Under the pieces are notes generated by a model, which worked only from the letters and a program-made list of their open reading frames with translations, ran no database searches and had not been told where the DNA came from. From Lysobacter capsici (GTDB taxonomy: Bacteria; Pseudomonadota; Gammaproteobacteria; Xanthomonadales; Xanthomonadaceae), in NCBI RefSeq assembly GCF_018732085.1, contig NZ_CP076103.1, forward strand, positions 5,704,001-5,768,000: DNA of 64,000 nt. The letters are read 5' to 3'. Position numbers and translations under genes: made by a program. Shown here one piece after another: positions 16,793-27,032 of this stretch (the stretch's first letter is position 1; every line of letters begins with the position of its first letter).

Positions 16793-19700
16793 TCAATTCC
16801 CTGGCCCGCGCAAGAACCGCGCCATCGACACCCCGTTGCCGGCATTGCCCGACGGCGTGCTCGGCGCGAATTCGGCGGCGATATCGACGAAACCGCGCAT
16901 CACCGCAATCTCGCGCGGAGTGCGGTTGAGCGCATCGCGCAGGTCCGGGTTGGCGCCGTTGCGCAGCAGGCGCTGCACCACCCGCAACAGGCCATGCAGC
17001 GCGGCCAGGTGCAGCGGGCCGAACCCGCGCGGGTCCTGCACGTCGAGCGAGGCTTCGTGGTCGAGCAGCAGTTCCAGGCCGGCGATCAGCACGTCCTCGT
17101 CGGCCGCGGTGCCCGGTTCGGCGCGCGCGCCGAGCAGCAGCAGCAGCGGGGTCGCGCCGGCGGCAGACTGGTCGGCGTCGACGCCGGCCAGCAGCAAGGT
17201 GTCGAACAAGGCGACCAGGCGGCTGCGCTCGCGCGCGGTGAAACCGAACATCGCCGCGCAATGCAGGGCCATGCGGCCTTGCGCGTCGCGCGCCTGGACG
17301 TCGGCGCCGGCGGCGAGCAGGCGCGCGGCCAGGTCGGTGAGGCCGAGCGCGCACGCGACCATCAGCACGGTCAGGTCGCCGGGCAGTCGCTGTTCCAGCG
17401 AGGCGCCGGCCGACACCAGCCGGTCGACGATTTCGCCGTGGCGCATGCTGACCGCCGCCGACAGCGGGGTCGCGCCGGAATTGGCCGCGCGCTGCGGGTC
17501 GGCGCCGCGCGCGAGCAGCAGGTCGACCACCGCGCGATGGCCGCCACCGGCGGCGCGCAGCAGCGCGGTGCAGCCCTGGCTGTCGGGCGAATCGACCGAC
17601 AGGCCCAGGTCGAGCAAGCGCCGCACCGCGTCGGCATCGCCGACGATCGCCGCGGCCGGCACGTCGGCGGCCTGCAGCGGACGCCGCGGCAGCGCCCAGC
17701 CGCGCCAGTCCAGCCAGTCGGCCAGGTCGCGCCGGCCCGAGGCCAGGGCCACGCCGAGCGGGGTCTGGCCGTCGGCGGCGAGCAGATTGGGGTCGGCGCC
17801 GTGCGCGACCAGCCGCTTGAGCATGCCCTCGCGGCCGAGCGCGGCGGCCAGATGCAGCGCGCTCATGCCGTGGCTGTCGCGGGTGTTGAGGTCGACGCCG
17901 GCGGCGAGCAGGCGATCGAGCAGGCGCGACCAACCCAGCCGCACCGCGATCGCCAGCGGCGGATCGCCGACCGGGGTGCGCGAAAACGCATCGGCGCCGC
18001 GTTCGAGCAGATCGAGCGCGAACTGTTCCAGCCCGCGCGCGGCCTGATCGCCGGCCGAGCAGGTCGCCAGGAACCGACCCAGGCCGCCGCGGCCGGCCGG
18101 CGACACGCCGTGGCGCAGCAACGCCTGCAGCGCCGGCAACGAGGCCGGGGCCTGGCCGAGCAGCGCGAACAGCACGGTATCGCCGTGGGCGTCGTAGACA
18201 TTGGCGTCGGCGCCCTGGCCGAGCAGCCAGTCGATGCGTTCGGCGGTCGGCACGTGGCCGTCTTCTTCGAACAACTGCGCGCCCAGTTCGGCCGGGCTCA
18301 GCAGCTTGGCCAGCCCGGTCAGTTCCGAAGCGCGGCCGTCGCGCAGGCCGTCGCGCAGCAGCGCGGCCGGCATGCGATCGACGATCACCCGCTCGCCGTC
18401 GGGCGCGTCGCTGTCGCCCTCGCCGCTGACCGCGGTCGGCAGCGGATAAGCGCGATCGAGCGCGGCGACCAGCGACCAGCGACCGGCCTCGGCGGCGCGA
18501 TCGACCGCGCGCTTGCCGGTGCGGTCGCGCAGTTCCGGGTCGATGCCCAGGTCGAGCAGACGCACCACCAACGGCGGCGAGGCGGTTTCGGCCTGGCAGG
18601 CCAGGATCAGCGCGCTGGCGCCGTCGGCGTCGAGCGCCTTGGCCTCGGCCGCGCCGCCCTGCGGAAGATGTTCGAGCAGACGTTCCAGCACCGCCGCGCG
18701 GCCGCCGCGCGCGGCCTCGAGCAGCGGCGTGCGCTGCAACCGGTCGATCGCGTTGGCGTCGGCGCCGGCCGCCAGCAGGGCGGTGACGATGTCGAGATGG
18801 CCGGCGAACGAGGCCGCATGCAAGGCGCTGCGGCGCTGGCCGTCGCGCGCGTCGATCCGCGCCTTGTGCTTGAGCAGCAGCAGCGCGCCGGCCGGATCGT
18901 CCTCTTCGCCGCCGGCCGCGGCCAGCAGCGCCGGCACGCCGTCGGCCTGTTCGGTCTTGGCGCCGCGCTCGAGCAGGAACTTGGCCAGGCGCCAATTGCC
19001 GCTGGCGCAGGCCACGCCGAGCGGCGACAGGCCGTCGCGGTTGAGCGGGTCCAGGTCGGCCTGGGCGTCGCGCAGCAGCGCGGCCACGCCCGGGTCGGAG
19101 CTGCGCGCGGCGTGGTGCAGCGGCGTGTTGCCGTCGAGGTCGGCCAGGCGCGGATCGGCGCCGTTGGCGAGCAGGGTCATGACCGCGTCGGGGCGGCCGT
19201 GCCAGCTGTCGCGAGTCGCGGCCAGCAGCGGGGTCATGCCGGCGGTGGCGGCGTTGAGATCGACGCCGCGGGCGATCAATTCGCGCAGCAGGCGCAGGTC
19301 CGGCAACACCGCGGCCAGCACCGGCAGGCTGCGGCGGTCGCGCTCGTCACCGACCGGCGCGGCGTCGACATCGGCGCCCTGCTCGATCAGTTCCAGCGCG
19401 CGCTCGACCTTGCCGGCGCGGGCGGCGGCGTACAGCGCCGGCTCCAGCGGGTCGTCCTCGCCGAGCAGTTCGTCGGCGTTTTGGACGGTGTCGAGCTCGG
19501 GGTCGAACTCCACGCCCGGCAGCGCCTGCGCCGGGGCGATCGTCTGCAGCAGCACGTGCAAGACCGGCGAGGCCAGCGCGAACACGGCCGCGAGCGCCCA
19601 GCGCACCGTCTCGCTCAACAATCCCGGCCAGGCCAGCACCAGCGCCAGCCCGGACAGGCCGGCGACGATCGCCGCCACGCCCAGGCCGCGCCAGGCGCCG

Positions 19701-20143
19701 ACGTCGAGATCGCCCAGGCGCGCCCACTGCGGCGCCAGCGCCGCGCCGTCGCGCTCGGCCGCCTGCCACAGCGGCCACAGCCGCCACAGGCCGAGCAGGA
19801 TCAGGCCGGCGACCACGCTCAGGCCGAGCACCGCCAGCAACGAACCGCTTTGCAACAGCGCGCTCAGCGGCCAGGCGACCAGCGCCGCGGTGGCCGCGGT
19901 CGCGCCGCACCACAGCACGGCCAGCGCGCCCAGTTCGGGTTTCCAGTCGATCGCCGCGTCGCGGCGCCGCCACAGCCGCGCGGCCAGCGCGAACGCGGGC
20001 TGGGCCAGGGCGCCGCCGATCAGCGCGATCGCCGCGCCGCCGATGCTGCCGCCGAAACCGGTCGCCAGCGCCAGCACCAGGCCGGCGGCCAGGGCCAGGC
20101 CGAGGTTGCGGGCACCGCCGCGCGCAATGGGGGCGTCAGGCAT
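16793..20143 (-). CDS. Giant membrane-anchored ankyrin-repeat protein
   Basis: A 1116-residue protein. The first ~215 residues hold about five hydrophobic segments (for example LGLALAAGLVLALATGF and LLAVLGLSVVAGLILLGLW), so it is anchored in the inner membrane. From about 230 to the C-terminus it is a long array of roughly 20 ankyrin repeats, some diverged (SALHAASFAGHLDIV, SALHLAAALGREGMLKRL, GPLHLAALHGLLRVV). No enzymatic domain is seen, so it is probably a protein-binding scaffold. The start codon overlaps the end of the YcgL gene by 8 bp, so the two are likely translationally coupled. Function unknown. Confidence 0.88.
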   Translation of the reverse strand: MPDAPIARGGARNLGLALAAGLVLALATGFGGSIGGAAIALIGGALAQPAFALAARLWRRRDAAIDWKPELGALAVLWCGATAATAALVAWPLSALLQSGSLLAVLGLSVVAGLILLGLWRLWPLWQAAERDGAALAPQWARLGDLDVGAWRGLGVAAIVAGLSGLALVLAWPGLLSETVRWALAAVFALASPVLHVLLQTIAPAQALPGVEFDPELDTVQNADELLGEDDPLEPALYAAARAGKVERALELIEQGADVDAAPVGDERDRRSLPVLAAVLPDLRLLRELIARGVDLNAATAGMTPLLAATRDSWHGRPDAVMTLLANGADPRLADLDGNTPLHHAARSSDPGVAALLRDAQADLDPLNRDGLSPLGVACASGNWRLAKFLLERGAKTEQADGVPALLAAAGGEEDDPAGALLLLKHKARIDARDGQRRSALHAASFAGHLDIVTALLAAGADANAIDRLQRTPLLEAARGGRAAVLERLLEHLPQGGAAEAKALDADGASALILACQAETASPPLVVRLLDLGIDPELRDRTGKRAVDRAAEAGRWSLVAALDRAYPLPTAVSGEGDSDAPDGERVIVDRMPAALLRDGLRDGRASELTGLAKLLSPAELGAQLFEEDGHVPTAERIDWLLGQGADANVYDAHGDTVLFALLGQAPASLPALQALLRHGVSPAGRGGLGRFLATCSAGDQAARGLEQFALDLLERGADAFSRTPVGDPPLAIAVRLGWSRLLDRLLAAGVDLNTRDSHGMSALHLAAALGREGMLKRLVAHGADPNLLAADGQTPLGVALASGRRDLADWLDWRGWALPRRPLQAADVPAAAIVGDADAVRRLLDLGLSVDSPDSQGCTALLRAAGGGHRAVVDLLLARGADPQRAANSGATPLSAAVSMRHGEIVDRLVSAGASLEQRLPGDLTVLMVACALGLTDLAARLLAAGADVQARDAQGRMALHCAAMFGFTARERSRLVALFDTLLLAGVDADQSAAGATPLLLLLGARAEPGTAADEDVLIAGLELLLDHEASLDVQDPRGFGPLHLAALHGLLRVVQRLLRNGANPDLRDALNRTPREIAVMRGFVDIAAEFAPSTPSGNAGNGVSMARFLRGPGN

Positions 20144-20408
20144 CGGGCGTCGGCGCCTCGGCGAAATACGGCGCGTCCACCGACGGCGGCAGCTGGAGAT
20201 GGAAGCCGTTGGCGATCAGGTTCTGCCGCACCTGGGCGGCGTCGGCGCGGGCCAGCTTGCGCTGCTCGCTCAGCTCCAGATCCAGCACGAACTGCAACGA
20301 ACCCAACTGCGCGCGCAGCGAGTCGGGCAGGCGCGCGAAATCGTCGCGCGCGCTCAGAAAAACGTAGGTGTCTGCCTTGCGGAGACTTTTGTATACGTAG
20401 GCTTGCAT
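20136..20408 (-). CDS. YcgL domain-containing protein
   Basis: A 90-residue cytoplasmic protein of the YcgL family: MQAYVYKSLRKADTYVFLS at the start, then FARLPDSLRAQLG and a C-terminal IANGFHLQLPPS, as in YcgL homologues. The molecular function of the family is not established. The ATG is placed at the conserved MQAYVYKS start; the open frame continues far upstream without homology. It overlaps the ankyrin gene by 8 bp. Confidence 0.88.
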   Translation of the reverse strand: MQAYVYKSLRKADTYVFLSARDDFARLPDSLRAQLGSLQFVLDLELSEQRKLARADAAQVRQNLIANGFHLQLPPSVDAPYFAEAPTPDA

Positions 20409-20657
20409 GGGGCGGGCGATACAGCCGGGGGAGACTGTTTTTCTGCGTCGCAGATGTGATGCACAGCATACCTGCCCACTCGCGCTACGCGAACTTTCAT
20501 ATTCAGCGCAAGGCCCGGACGGGGGTGGTAAGGCCCGCCGGCCTGTGCGGCGATCGGGGGACGCCTGTCCGCCTCCGTGATTCGCGGCCGCTGCCAGGGC
20601 GCGGCACCCGGGCCGAGCCACCGATGTCCCCTGCCCGCATTCGACCGCCGCCGCCCC

Positions 20658-21662
20658 TCAGTGATACCCCGCGTCGGCCGCGATCTTCCCGCTGAACACC
20701 CGGTACGACCAGTAGGTGTAGCCCAGGATCGCCGGCAACAGCACCACCAGCCCGGCCAGCACGAAGCCCTGCGAGGACGGCGGCGAGGCCGCGTCCCAGA
20801 TCGTCAGCCCCGGCACGATGTTGGGCCAGATGCCCAGCACCAGTCCGGCGAAGCCGAGCACGAAGAACAGCAGCGCGTACACGAACGGATGCCCGTCGCG
20901 GCCCTCTCGCATCACCGAGCGCCACAGCGCCCAGGCGTTGGCGACGACCAGCAGCGGCACCGGGAACAGCCAGTAGAAATTCCCGTCCTCGAACCAGCGC
21001 GCCATGATCCGCGAATCCAAAAACGGCAGCCACGCGCTGACCAAGCCAATGAACACCGCCACCACCAACACCAGCGGCCGCGCCAAGGTCCGCGCGATCA
21101 ACTGCATGCGCCCCTCGGTCTTGAGGATCAGCCAGGTCGAACCGAGCAGGGCGTAGCCGAACACCACCGCCGCGCCGGTCAGCATCGAGAACGGGCTGAA
21201 CCAGTCGAAGATGCCGCCGACGTACTTGCCGCCCTGCAGCGGCATGCCTTCCATGATCGCGCCGAGGATCACCCCCTGGGCGAACGCGCACAGCAGCGAA
21301 CCGAGCGAAAACGCCGCGCCCCAGGCCGATTTGGCGCGCCTGGCCTTGAACCGGAACTCGAATGCGACGCCGCGGAACACCAGCGCGATCAGCATCAACA
21401 ACACCGGCAGGTACAACGCCGACAACACCAGCGCATACGCCTTGGGAAACGCCGCGAGCAGGCCCGCGCCGCCGAGCACCAGCCAGGTTTCGTTGCCGTC
21501 CCAGATCGGCGCGGCGGTGTTCATCATGTGGTCGAGCTGCGCCTCGTCCTCGGCGAACGGCGCCAGGATGCCCAGGCCGAGCACGAAGCCGTCGAGCAGC
21601 ACGTACATCAACACGCCGAAACCGATCACGCCGAACCAGATCACCGGCAGCCAGTATTCCAT
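20658..21662 (-). CDS. cydB: Cytochrome bd-type quinol oxidase subunit II
   Basis: Membrane subunit of a cytochrome bd oxidase that passes electrons from quinol to oxygen. The 334-residue product has about eight helices and the CydB signatures WFGVIGFGVLMYVLLDGFVLG near the start and WDGNETWLVLGG near residue 55. It follows cydA at 117 bp on the same strand. No CydX-like small peptide was found after it. Confidence 0.93.
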   Translation of the reverse strand: MEYWLPVIWFGVIGFGVLMYVLLDGFVLGLGILAPFAEDEAQLDHMMNTAAPIWDGNETWLVLGGAGLLAAFPKAYALVLSALYLPVLLMLIALVFRGVAFEFRFKARRAKSAWGAAFSLGSLLCAFAQGVILGAIMEGMPLQGGKYVGGIFDWFSPFSMLTGAAVVFGYALLGSTWLILKTEGRMQLIARTLARPLVLVVAVFIGLVSAWLPFLDSRIMARWFEDGNFYWLFPVPLLVVANAWALWRSVMREGRDGHPFVYALLFFVLGFAGLVLGIWPNIVPGLTIWDAASPPSSQGFVLAGLVVLLPAILGYTYWSYRVFSGKIAADAGYH

Positions 21663-21779
21663 CGTCCTACTCCGTCTTGCTGGGCAAGGTCGCGATCGAG
21701 CGACCGTTGCGTGCGTTTGCGCCGGCGCGAACACGCGCGCCCAGTGCGATGGTTGCCAGTGCGCGTCGGACCGTCAGGT

Positions 21780-23195
21780 TCATGCGCCGGTCTCGCTGGA
21801 TTCGTCCGGCACCGACAGCGGCCGCGCCGGGGTCTTGTCGCCCAAGCCGGCGCGCGGCGGCGGTTCGTGCGGATGCGGGCCCTTGCGGATCAGCTTGACC
21901 AGATAGCGGAAACCCGCGCCGAACACGGTGAAATACACCAGCGCGAACACGATCAGCGAGGTCATCACGCTGGCCGCCGCGATCGGACTGACCGCATCGG
22001 CGGTGCGCAGCAACCCGTAGATCACATACGGCTGGCGGCCGATCTCGACCACGTACCAACCGGCGAGAATCGCGACGAAGCCGCTCATGGTCAGCACTCG
22101 CCAACCCCACAGCACCGCGCGCGATTCATACAGCCGCTTGCGCCATAGCAGCAACAGCGACACCAGCACCAACGCGAGCATCGCCATGCCCAGGCCGACC
22201 ATCACCCGGAACGCGTAGAACACCGGCTTGACCGGCGGGCGCTCGCTGGCCGGCACCGACTTGAGCGGCTGGATATCGCCGTCGAGCGTGTGGGTGAGGA
22301 TCACGCTGCCGAGCTTGGGAACCGCGAGCTCATAGTCGTTGCGCTCGGCCTTCTCGTTGGGTATCGCGAACAGGATCAGCGGCACGCCCTCGCCCGGTTC
22401 GCCCGACTCCCAATGCGCTTCCATCGCCGCGACTTTGATCGGTTGATGCTCGCGCACGTTGAGGCCATGCAGATCGCCGACGAACACCTGCATCGGCACG
22501 GTGATCGCGGCGAAGATCACCGCCGCGCGCAGCATCCGCTTGCCCGCTTCGACATGCACCCCGCGCAGCAGGTACGAGGCGCCGACGCCGCCGATCACGA
22601 AACAGGTGGTGATGAACGCGGCCAGCACCATGTGCGCGAGCCGGTACGGGAACGAGGGATTGAAGATGATCGCCCACCAGTCGGCGGGTTCGAACACGCC
22701 GTTTACGATCTTGTAACCGGTCGGCGTCTGCATCCAGCTGTTGGCCGAGATGATCCAGAACGTCGAGATCAGCGTCCCCAGCGCGACCATGCAGGTCGCG
22801 AGGAAATGCATGCGCTCGTCGACCCGGCTCCAGCCGAACAGCATCACGCCGAGGAAGGTCGCTTCCAGGAAGAACGCGGTCAGCACCTCGTACGACAGCA
22901 GCGGGCCGAGGATGTTGCCGGCCTGCTCGCTGAGCACCGCCCAGTTGGTGCCGAACTGGAAACTCATCACGATGCCCGAGACCACGCCCATGCCGAACGA
23001 CACGGCGAAGACCTTGGTCCAGAAGAAATACAGATCGCGCCACAGCGTGTCGCGGGTGCGCAGCCAGCGCCATTCGACGAAGGCCAGCCAACTCGCCAGG
23101 CCGATGGTGAAGGCCGGGAACAGGATATGGAACGAGATCACGAAGCCGAACTGGATCCGCGACAGCAACAGGGCGTCCACGTGCATTGCCTCCAT
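21780..23195 (-). CDS. cydA: Cytochrome bd-type quinol oxidase subunit I
   Basis: Heme-carrying subunit of the bd oxidase, about 471 residues. Typical segments include LLSRIQFGFVISFHILFPAF, ANSWMQTPTGY, and a GDLHGLNVREHQP quinol-loop region. The compact Q-loop resembles the CioA (cyanide-insensitive) type more than E. coli CydA. The start is uncertain: in-frame ATGs at 23243, 23207, 23195 and 23186 are possible and none has a well-spaced ribosome binding site; 23195 is chosen by comparison with the usual distance to the RIQF motif. Confidence 0.9.
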   Translation of the reverse strand: MEAMHVDALLLSRIQFGFVISFHILFPAFTIGLASWLAFVEWRWLRTRDTLWRDLYFFWTKVFAVSFGMGVVSGIVMSFQFGTNWAVLSEQAGNILGPLLSYEVLTAFFLEATFLGVMLFGWSRVDERMHFLATCMVALGTLISTFWIISANSWMQTPTGYKIVNGVFEPADWWAIIFNPSFPYRLAHMVLAAFITTCFVIGGVGASYLLRGVHVEAGKRMLRAAVIFAAITVPMQVFVGDLHGLNVREHQPIKVAAMEAHWESGEPGEGVPLILFAIPNEKAERNDYELAVPKLGSVILTHTLDGDIQPLKSVPASERPPVKPVFYAFRVMVGLGMAMLALVLVSLLLLWRKRLYESRAVLWGWRVLTMSGFVAILAGWYVVEIGRQPYVIYGLLRTADAVSPIAAASVMTSLIVFALVYFTVFGAGFRYLVKLIRKGPHPHEPPPRAGLGDKTPARPLSVPDESSETGA

Positions 23196-23243
23196 GGCAC
23201 GGAACATCGCGCCAGCGGGTTCATTTTGCGCCGCAACATGCAC

Positions 23244-23829
23244 GCGCAGCGGCGGCTCGGTGGAATCACATAAACCGCAAAGGCGGTGAGCGTGACGTGG
23301 TGGTGGCGTTCAGCGGCTCGGTTTTCGGCGCCGTATCGGCGCGCGGGTTTGTTGGAACAAGCACTTGGACGGCGACCGCGGGCATCACTGTCTCATGATC
23401 GCCTCGTGTTCCGTGGTTCGACGCAGCATGCGGACTGCGACAAAACGCGGCAAGGCGATGAAGCGTTTTATCGCTCGCCGCAACCACCCGTGTCGCTCAC
23501 CTCCGCTCACCTGAGACGATTTGTCCAATGGGATTTTCCCTTCTCCCGCGAGCGGGAGAAGGTGCCCGAAGGGCGGATGAGGGGCCGCTGCATCCTTGCC
23601 CTCACCCCAACCCCTCTCCCGCAAGCGGGAGAGGGGCTCTACGCCGATCGCAGCGATACACATGCCGTGGCGGGTCCGCCGCGACCGCCTTGAAATCACC
23701 GATCCGGCAAAACCCGCAGGTTCTCGCCGCGCAATACATCGCCCATCCCCACGCCCATGACCAACGGCCGGCCCGGCGCCCGGCCCCGGACTGTTAACCT
23801 GCGCCCACTTTTGTCCTAGAGCCCGCTCG
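23244..23829. other. Intergenic region between cydA and an S9 peptidase gene
   Basis: No gene is supported. It should hold the divergent promoters of cydAB and the peptidase. Its main feature is the REP hairpin pair at 23540-23636. Confidence 0.5.
23540..23636. repeat. REP hairpin pair, CTCCCGC/GCGGGAG family
   Basis: Two hairpins: CCTTCTCCCGC...GCGGGAGAAGG at 23540-23563 and CCCCTCTCCCGC...GCGGGAGAGGGG at 23611-23636, with CCCTCACCCC between them. A second locus of this family is at 50738-50841. Confidence 0.8.
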
Positions 23830-26223
23830 ATGCGCATCTCCTTTGCCACGCTCGCCGCGCTGCCCCTGGCGCTGTTGTCCACCGCTGCGTTCGCGCAGAC
23901 CGCCGCGCCGCTGACCCTCGCCGACACCATGGCCAATCCCGACTGGATCGGACCGCCGGTCGAGCGCGCCTGGTGGGCCTGGGACGGCCAGCGCGTGCAG
24001 TACCAGATCAAACGCGACGACGGGATCATCCGCGACACCTGGCAGACCGGCGTCGCCGGCGGCACGCCGCAGCGCCTGGACGGCGCGGCGCGCAACGAAC
24101 TCGACGCGGTCAACCCGGCGTTCGACGCGCAGCGCACGCGCATGGCGTTCGTGCGCAACGGCGACGTGTTCGTGCGCGATCTGCGCAGCGGCGCGCTGAC
24201 CCAGGTCACCCGCAGCAACGACACCGAATCGCGTCCGCAATTCAGCCGCGACGGCAACCTGGTGTTCCGGGTCGACAACCAGTGGTACCAGTGGCGCGCC
24301 GGCCAGGGCCTGAGCCAGGCCGCGCAGGTCCGCGCCGAGAAAGACCCGGCGCAGCCGCCCAAGGCCGACGCACTGCGCGACTATCAGCTCGCCACCATCG
24401 ACACCCTGCGCAACGTCCGCGCCCAGCGCGACGCCGCGCGCGAACAGGACGAGGCCTGGCGCCGCGGCGACGGCAGCCGCGCGCCCAAGCCGGTGTACCT
24501 CGGCGACGAAGTCGAGATCATCGACAGCGCCCTGTCGCCCGACGCGCGCTGGCTGCTGGTCGTGACCCAGGAAAAGAAAGGCGACGCCGGCACCGGCGGC
24601 AAGATGCCCAAGTACGTGACCGAATCGGGTTACGAGGAATTCGAGGAAGTCCGCACCCGCGTCGGCCGCAACGACCCGTTGCCGCAGAAGCTGTGGCTGG
24701 TCGACGTGGCCAACGCCAAGGTCACCGAACTCGGCTTCGACGGCCTGCCGGGCATCAAGGACGACCCGCTCGCCGCCTTGCGCAAGGCCGCCAAGCAGGA
24801 CCCGCTCAAGGGCGAGCGCCCGGTGCGGATCGAATCCGACGGCGACGGCGGCGGCGTGTCGATCCGCTGGAGCGACGACGGCCGCCATGCCGCGGTGCTG
24901 GTGCGCGCGATCGACAACAAGGACCGCTGGCTGACCTCGGTCGACCTGGCCAAGACCCGCCTGGAGACCCGCCACCGCCTGACCGACAAGGCCTGGATCA
25001 ACTGGAATTTCAACGATTTCGGCTGGCTGCCCGACAGCGGCAAGGGCGGCGCGGGCGACCTGTGGCTGCTGTCGGAACAAAGCGGCTACTCGCACCTGTA
25101 CCTCAGCCAGGACGGCGCCGCGCCGCGCGCGCTCACCTCGGGCAAGTGGGAAGTCTCCGAACCCGAACTGGCCGCCGACGGCAAGACCTTCTTCTTCCTG
25201 TGCAATCGCAAGTGGCCGGGCGATTACGAAGTCTGCGCGGTCGACCGCAACGGCGGCGCGGTGCGCGAAGTCACCGCGCTCGACGGCGTGGAGAGCTTCA
25301 CCCTCTCGCCCGACGGCCGCAAGGTGCTGGCGCGTTATTCGGAAAGCTACCTGCCGCCGCAACTGGCGGTGGTCGATGCCGCCGGCGGCGACGCGGTCAA
25401 GCTCACCGACACACGCAAGCCCGAGTTCAAGAACCGCGAGTGGATTCAACCCGAGTACGTGCAGGTCCCGTCCAAGCACGGCGCCGGCACGGTGTGGGGC
25501 AAGTTCTACGGTCCGAAGAACTACGACCCGAACAAGAAGTACCCGATCGTGATGTTCGTGCATGGCGCCGGTTACCTGCAGAACGTCAGCACGCGCTACC
25601 CGAACTACTTCCGCGAGCAGATGTTCCACAACCTGCTGGTCGACAAGGGCTACGTGGTGCTCGACCTCGACTACCGGGCCTCCGAAGGCTACGGCCGCGA
25701 CTGGCGCACCGCGATCTACCGGCAGATGGGCCATCCCGAACTCGAGGATTACCAGGACGGCCTGGATTGGCTGGTCGCCAACAAGCACGGCGACCGCGAC
25801 CGCGCCGGCATCTACGGCGGCTCCTACGGCGGTTTCATGACCTTCATGGCGCTGTACCGCGCCCCGGGCCTGTTCAAGGCCGGCGCCGCGCTGCGCCCGG
25901 TCTCGGACTGGTCGCAGTACAACCACGAATACACCGCCAACATCCTCAACACGCCCGAGCTCGATCCGGAGGCCTACAAGAAGTCTTCGCCGATCGAGTA
26001 CGCCGCCGGCCTCAAGGACAATCTGCTGATTGCCCACGGCATGATCGACGACAACGTGTTCTTCAAGGACTCGGTGATGATGACCCAGAAGCTGATCGAG
26101 CTGCGCAAGGACAAGTGGGAGATCGCGCCGTATCCGCTGGAACGCCACAGTTTCGTGCATGCCGATGCGTGGTACGACGAGTATCGGCGTATCTATGAGT
26201 TGTTTGAGCGGACGTTGAAGTGA
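23830..26223 (+). CDS. Secreted S9-family prolyl oligopeptidase/dipeptidyl peptidase
   Basis: Serine peptidase of 797 residues, probably periplasmic or exported (signal peptide ending FATLAALPLALLSTAAFAQ). An N-terminal beta-propeller precedes a C-terminal alpha/beta-hydrolase domain with the catalytic serine in GGSYGG (Ser665), Asp740/741 in HGMIDDNV, and His773 in ERHSF. Related to the DPP-IV branch of S9. Three such enzymes occur in this window, consistent with a proteolytic, predatory lifestyle. It is not in an operon. Confidence 0.92.
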   Translation: MRISFATLAALPLALLSTAAFAQTAAPLTLADTMANPDWIGPPVERAWWAWDGQRVQYQIKRDDGIIRDTWQTGVAGGTPQRLDGAARNELDAVNPAFDAQRTRMAFVRNGDVFVRDLRSGALTQVTRSNDTESRPQFSRDGNLVFRVDNQWYQWRAGQGLSQAAQVRAEKDPAQPPKADALRDYQLATIDTLRNVRAQRDAAREQDEAWRRGDGSRAPKPVYLGDEVEIIDSALSPDARWLLVVTQEKKGDAGTGGKMPKYVTESGYEEFEEVRTRVGRNDPLPQKLWLVDVANAKVTELGFDGLPGIKDDPLAALRKAAKQDPLKGERPVRIESDGDGGGVSIRWSDDGRHAAVLVRAIDNKDRWLTSVDLAKTRLETRHRLTDKAWINWNFNDFGWLPDSGKGGAGDLWLLSEQSGYSHLYLSQDGAAPRALTSGKWEVSEPELAADGKTFFFLCNRKWPGDYEVCAVDRNGGAVREVTALDGVESFTLSPDGRKVLARYSESYLPPQLAVVDAAGGDAVKLTDTRKPEFKNREWIQPEYVQVPSKHGAGTVWGKFYGPKNYDPNKKYPIVMFVHGAGYLQNVSTRYPNYFREQMFHNLLVDKGYVVLDLDYRASEGYGRDWRTAIYRQMGHPELEDYQDGLDWLVANKHGDRDRAGIYGGSYGGFMTFMALYRAPGLFKAGAALRPVSDWSQYNHEYTANILNTPELDPEAYKKSSPIEYAAGLKDNLLIAHGMIDDNVFFKDSVMMTQKLIELRKDKWEIAPYPLERHSFVHADAWYDEYRRIYELFERTLK

Positions 26224-26316
26224 GCGCATCGGTGACGAAGACCGCTCGCAACGTTTTTGTCACTTATGCCGCACCGAAGACTATCGCTAACGCTCTAGCG
26301 CTCCACTGCTGATCCA

Positions 26317-26830
26317 CCAGCGCTGCGAAGCCTGTAACTAGCGTTAGCAAACGCACACCCGGAGGGCGACGCGCATGGATGCGCGTCGCGCGCCACCGGG
26401 ACATGGATGTCCCGTGTGGCGCGTGCCCGCGTAAGCACCGCACTTGCGGGCCTTTGATTCAAAGAAAAGCGTTTTTCTTTGGTTACCTTTCTTTTGTCGC
26501 TTTTGACAAAAGAAAGTAACTCGGCCGCTTGCGGACGAAAGCCTTTGCCTTTGCCTCAAAGGCTCTAAAGCTTCAAAGCTTTGAAAGCTGCAAGCAGGAT
26601 CAAAAGCTTCCGCCACTGAAGCGGCGGGTAACTTTCTTTTGTCCAGAGCCACAAAAGAAAGTCACCAAAGAAAAAGGCGTTCCTGTTTCGAGTCAAAAGC
26701 CGCACGATCGGTGCCGACGCAGGCATGCGCCACACGAGACATCCTGTCTCGGTGGCGCACGGCGCACATCCATGTGCGCCGCCCTCCGGGTGTGCTGTTG
26801 CTAACGCGAGTTCAGGCCTCGCGGCGCTGG
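26317..26830. repeat. ~0.5 kb palindromic repeat element, copy A
   Basis: The two ends are long imperfect inverted repeats: CCAGCGC...GTTAGCAA...CGCACACCCGGAGGGCG on the left and its mirror on the right. Each arm carries two hairpins with ATGGATG/CATCCATG-like tips, an AAAGAAAACGC-type stretch and CTTTCTTTTGTC. The centre holds GGCTCTAAAGCTTCAAAGC. Copy B at 52886-53413 is nearly identical. No transposase or credible reading frame is inside. Confidence 0.75.
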
Positions 26831-26875
26831 ATGAACTGCGCGGCTTCAAACTCAAGCGAAAGCGACATTGCCTCC

Positions 26876-26901
26876 CTGTAGGAGCGGCGCAAGCCGCGAC
26901 C
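26876..26901 (+). repeat. Single REP copy, GTAGGAGCGGCGC family
   Basis: Identical to the arm at 16675-16700. Copy B of the large element is also followed by one such REP, at a similar distance, so the pair may move or duplicate together. Confidence 0.7.
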
Positions 26902-27032
26902 GCGCCATCGCGACTACGACGAAGGTCCTGCGAAGGCGAGCGCACGCCCACCGCCTCCAGATTGCGCCAACCGCGCAATCACGCCACCCGAAAGCCCTGC
27001 CAAGCAATACCCACCCCCGCTAGAATGCGCCC

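Larger units (their letters stand above)
26224..27032. other. 809-bp repeat-filled intergenic region
   Basis: No gene is supported. Almost all of it is the large palindromic element (26317-26830) followed by a single REP copy (26876-26901). The last ~130 bases before hemF presumably contain its promoter. Confidence 0.5.

Noticed and set aside
20409..20657. Possible cydX after cydB
   Set aside because: No short hydrophobic open frame with a start signal was found on the minus strand.
16601..20695. 1364-codon plus-strand open frame opposite the ankyrin gene
   Set aside because: Gln/Arg/Ala-rich shadow translation; the minus-strand frame has clear ankyrin repeats.
26529..26881. Short open frames inside the large repeat element
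   Set aside because: They recur in both copies only because the DNA repeats. They have no start signals and no protein-like composition.
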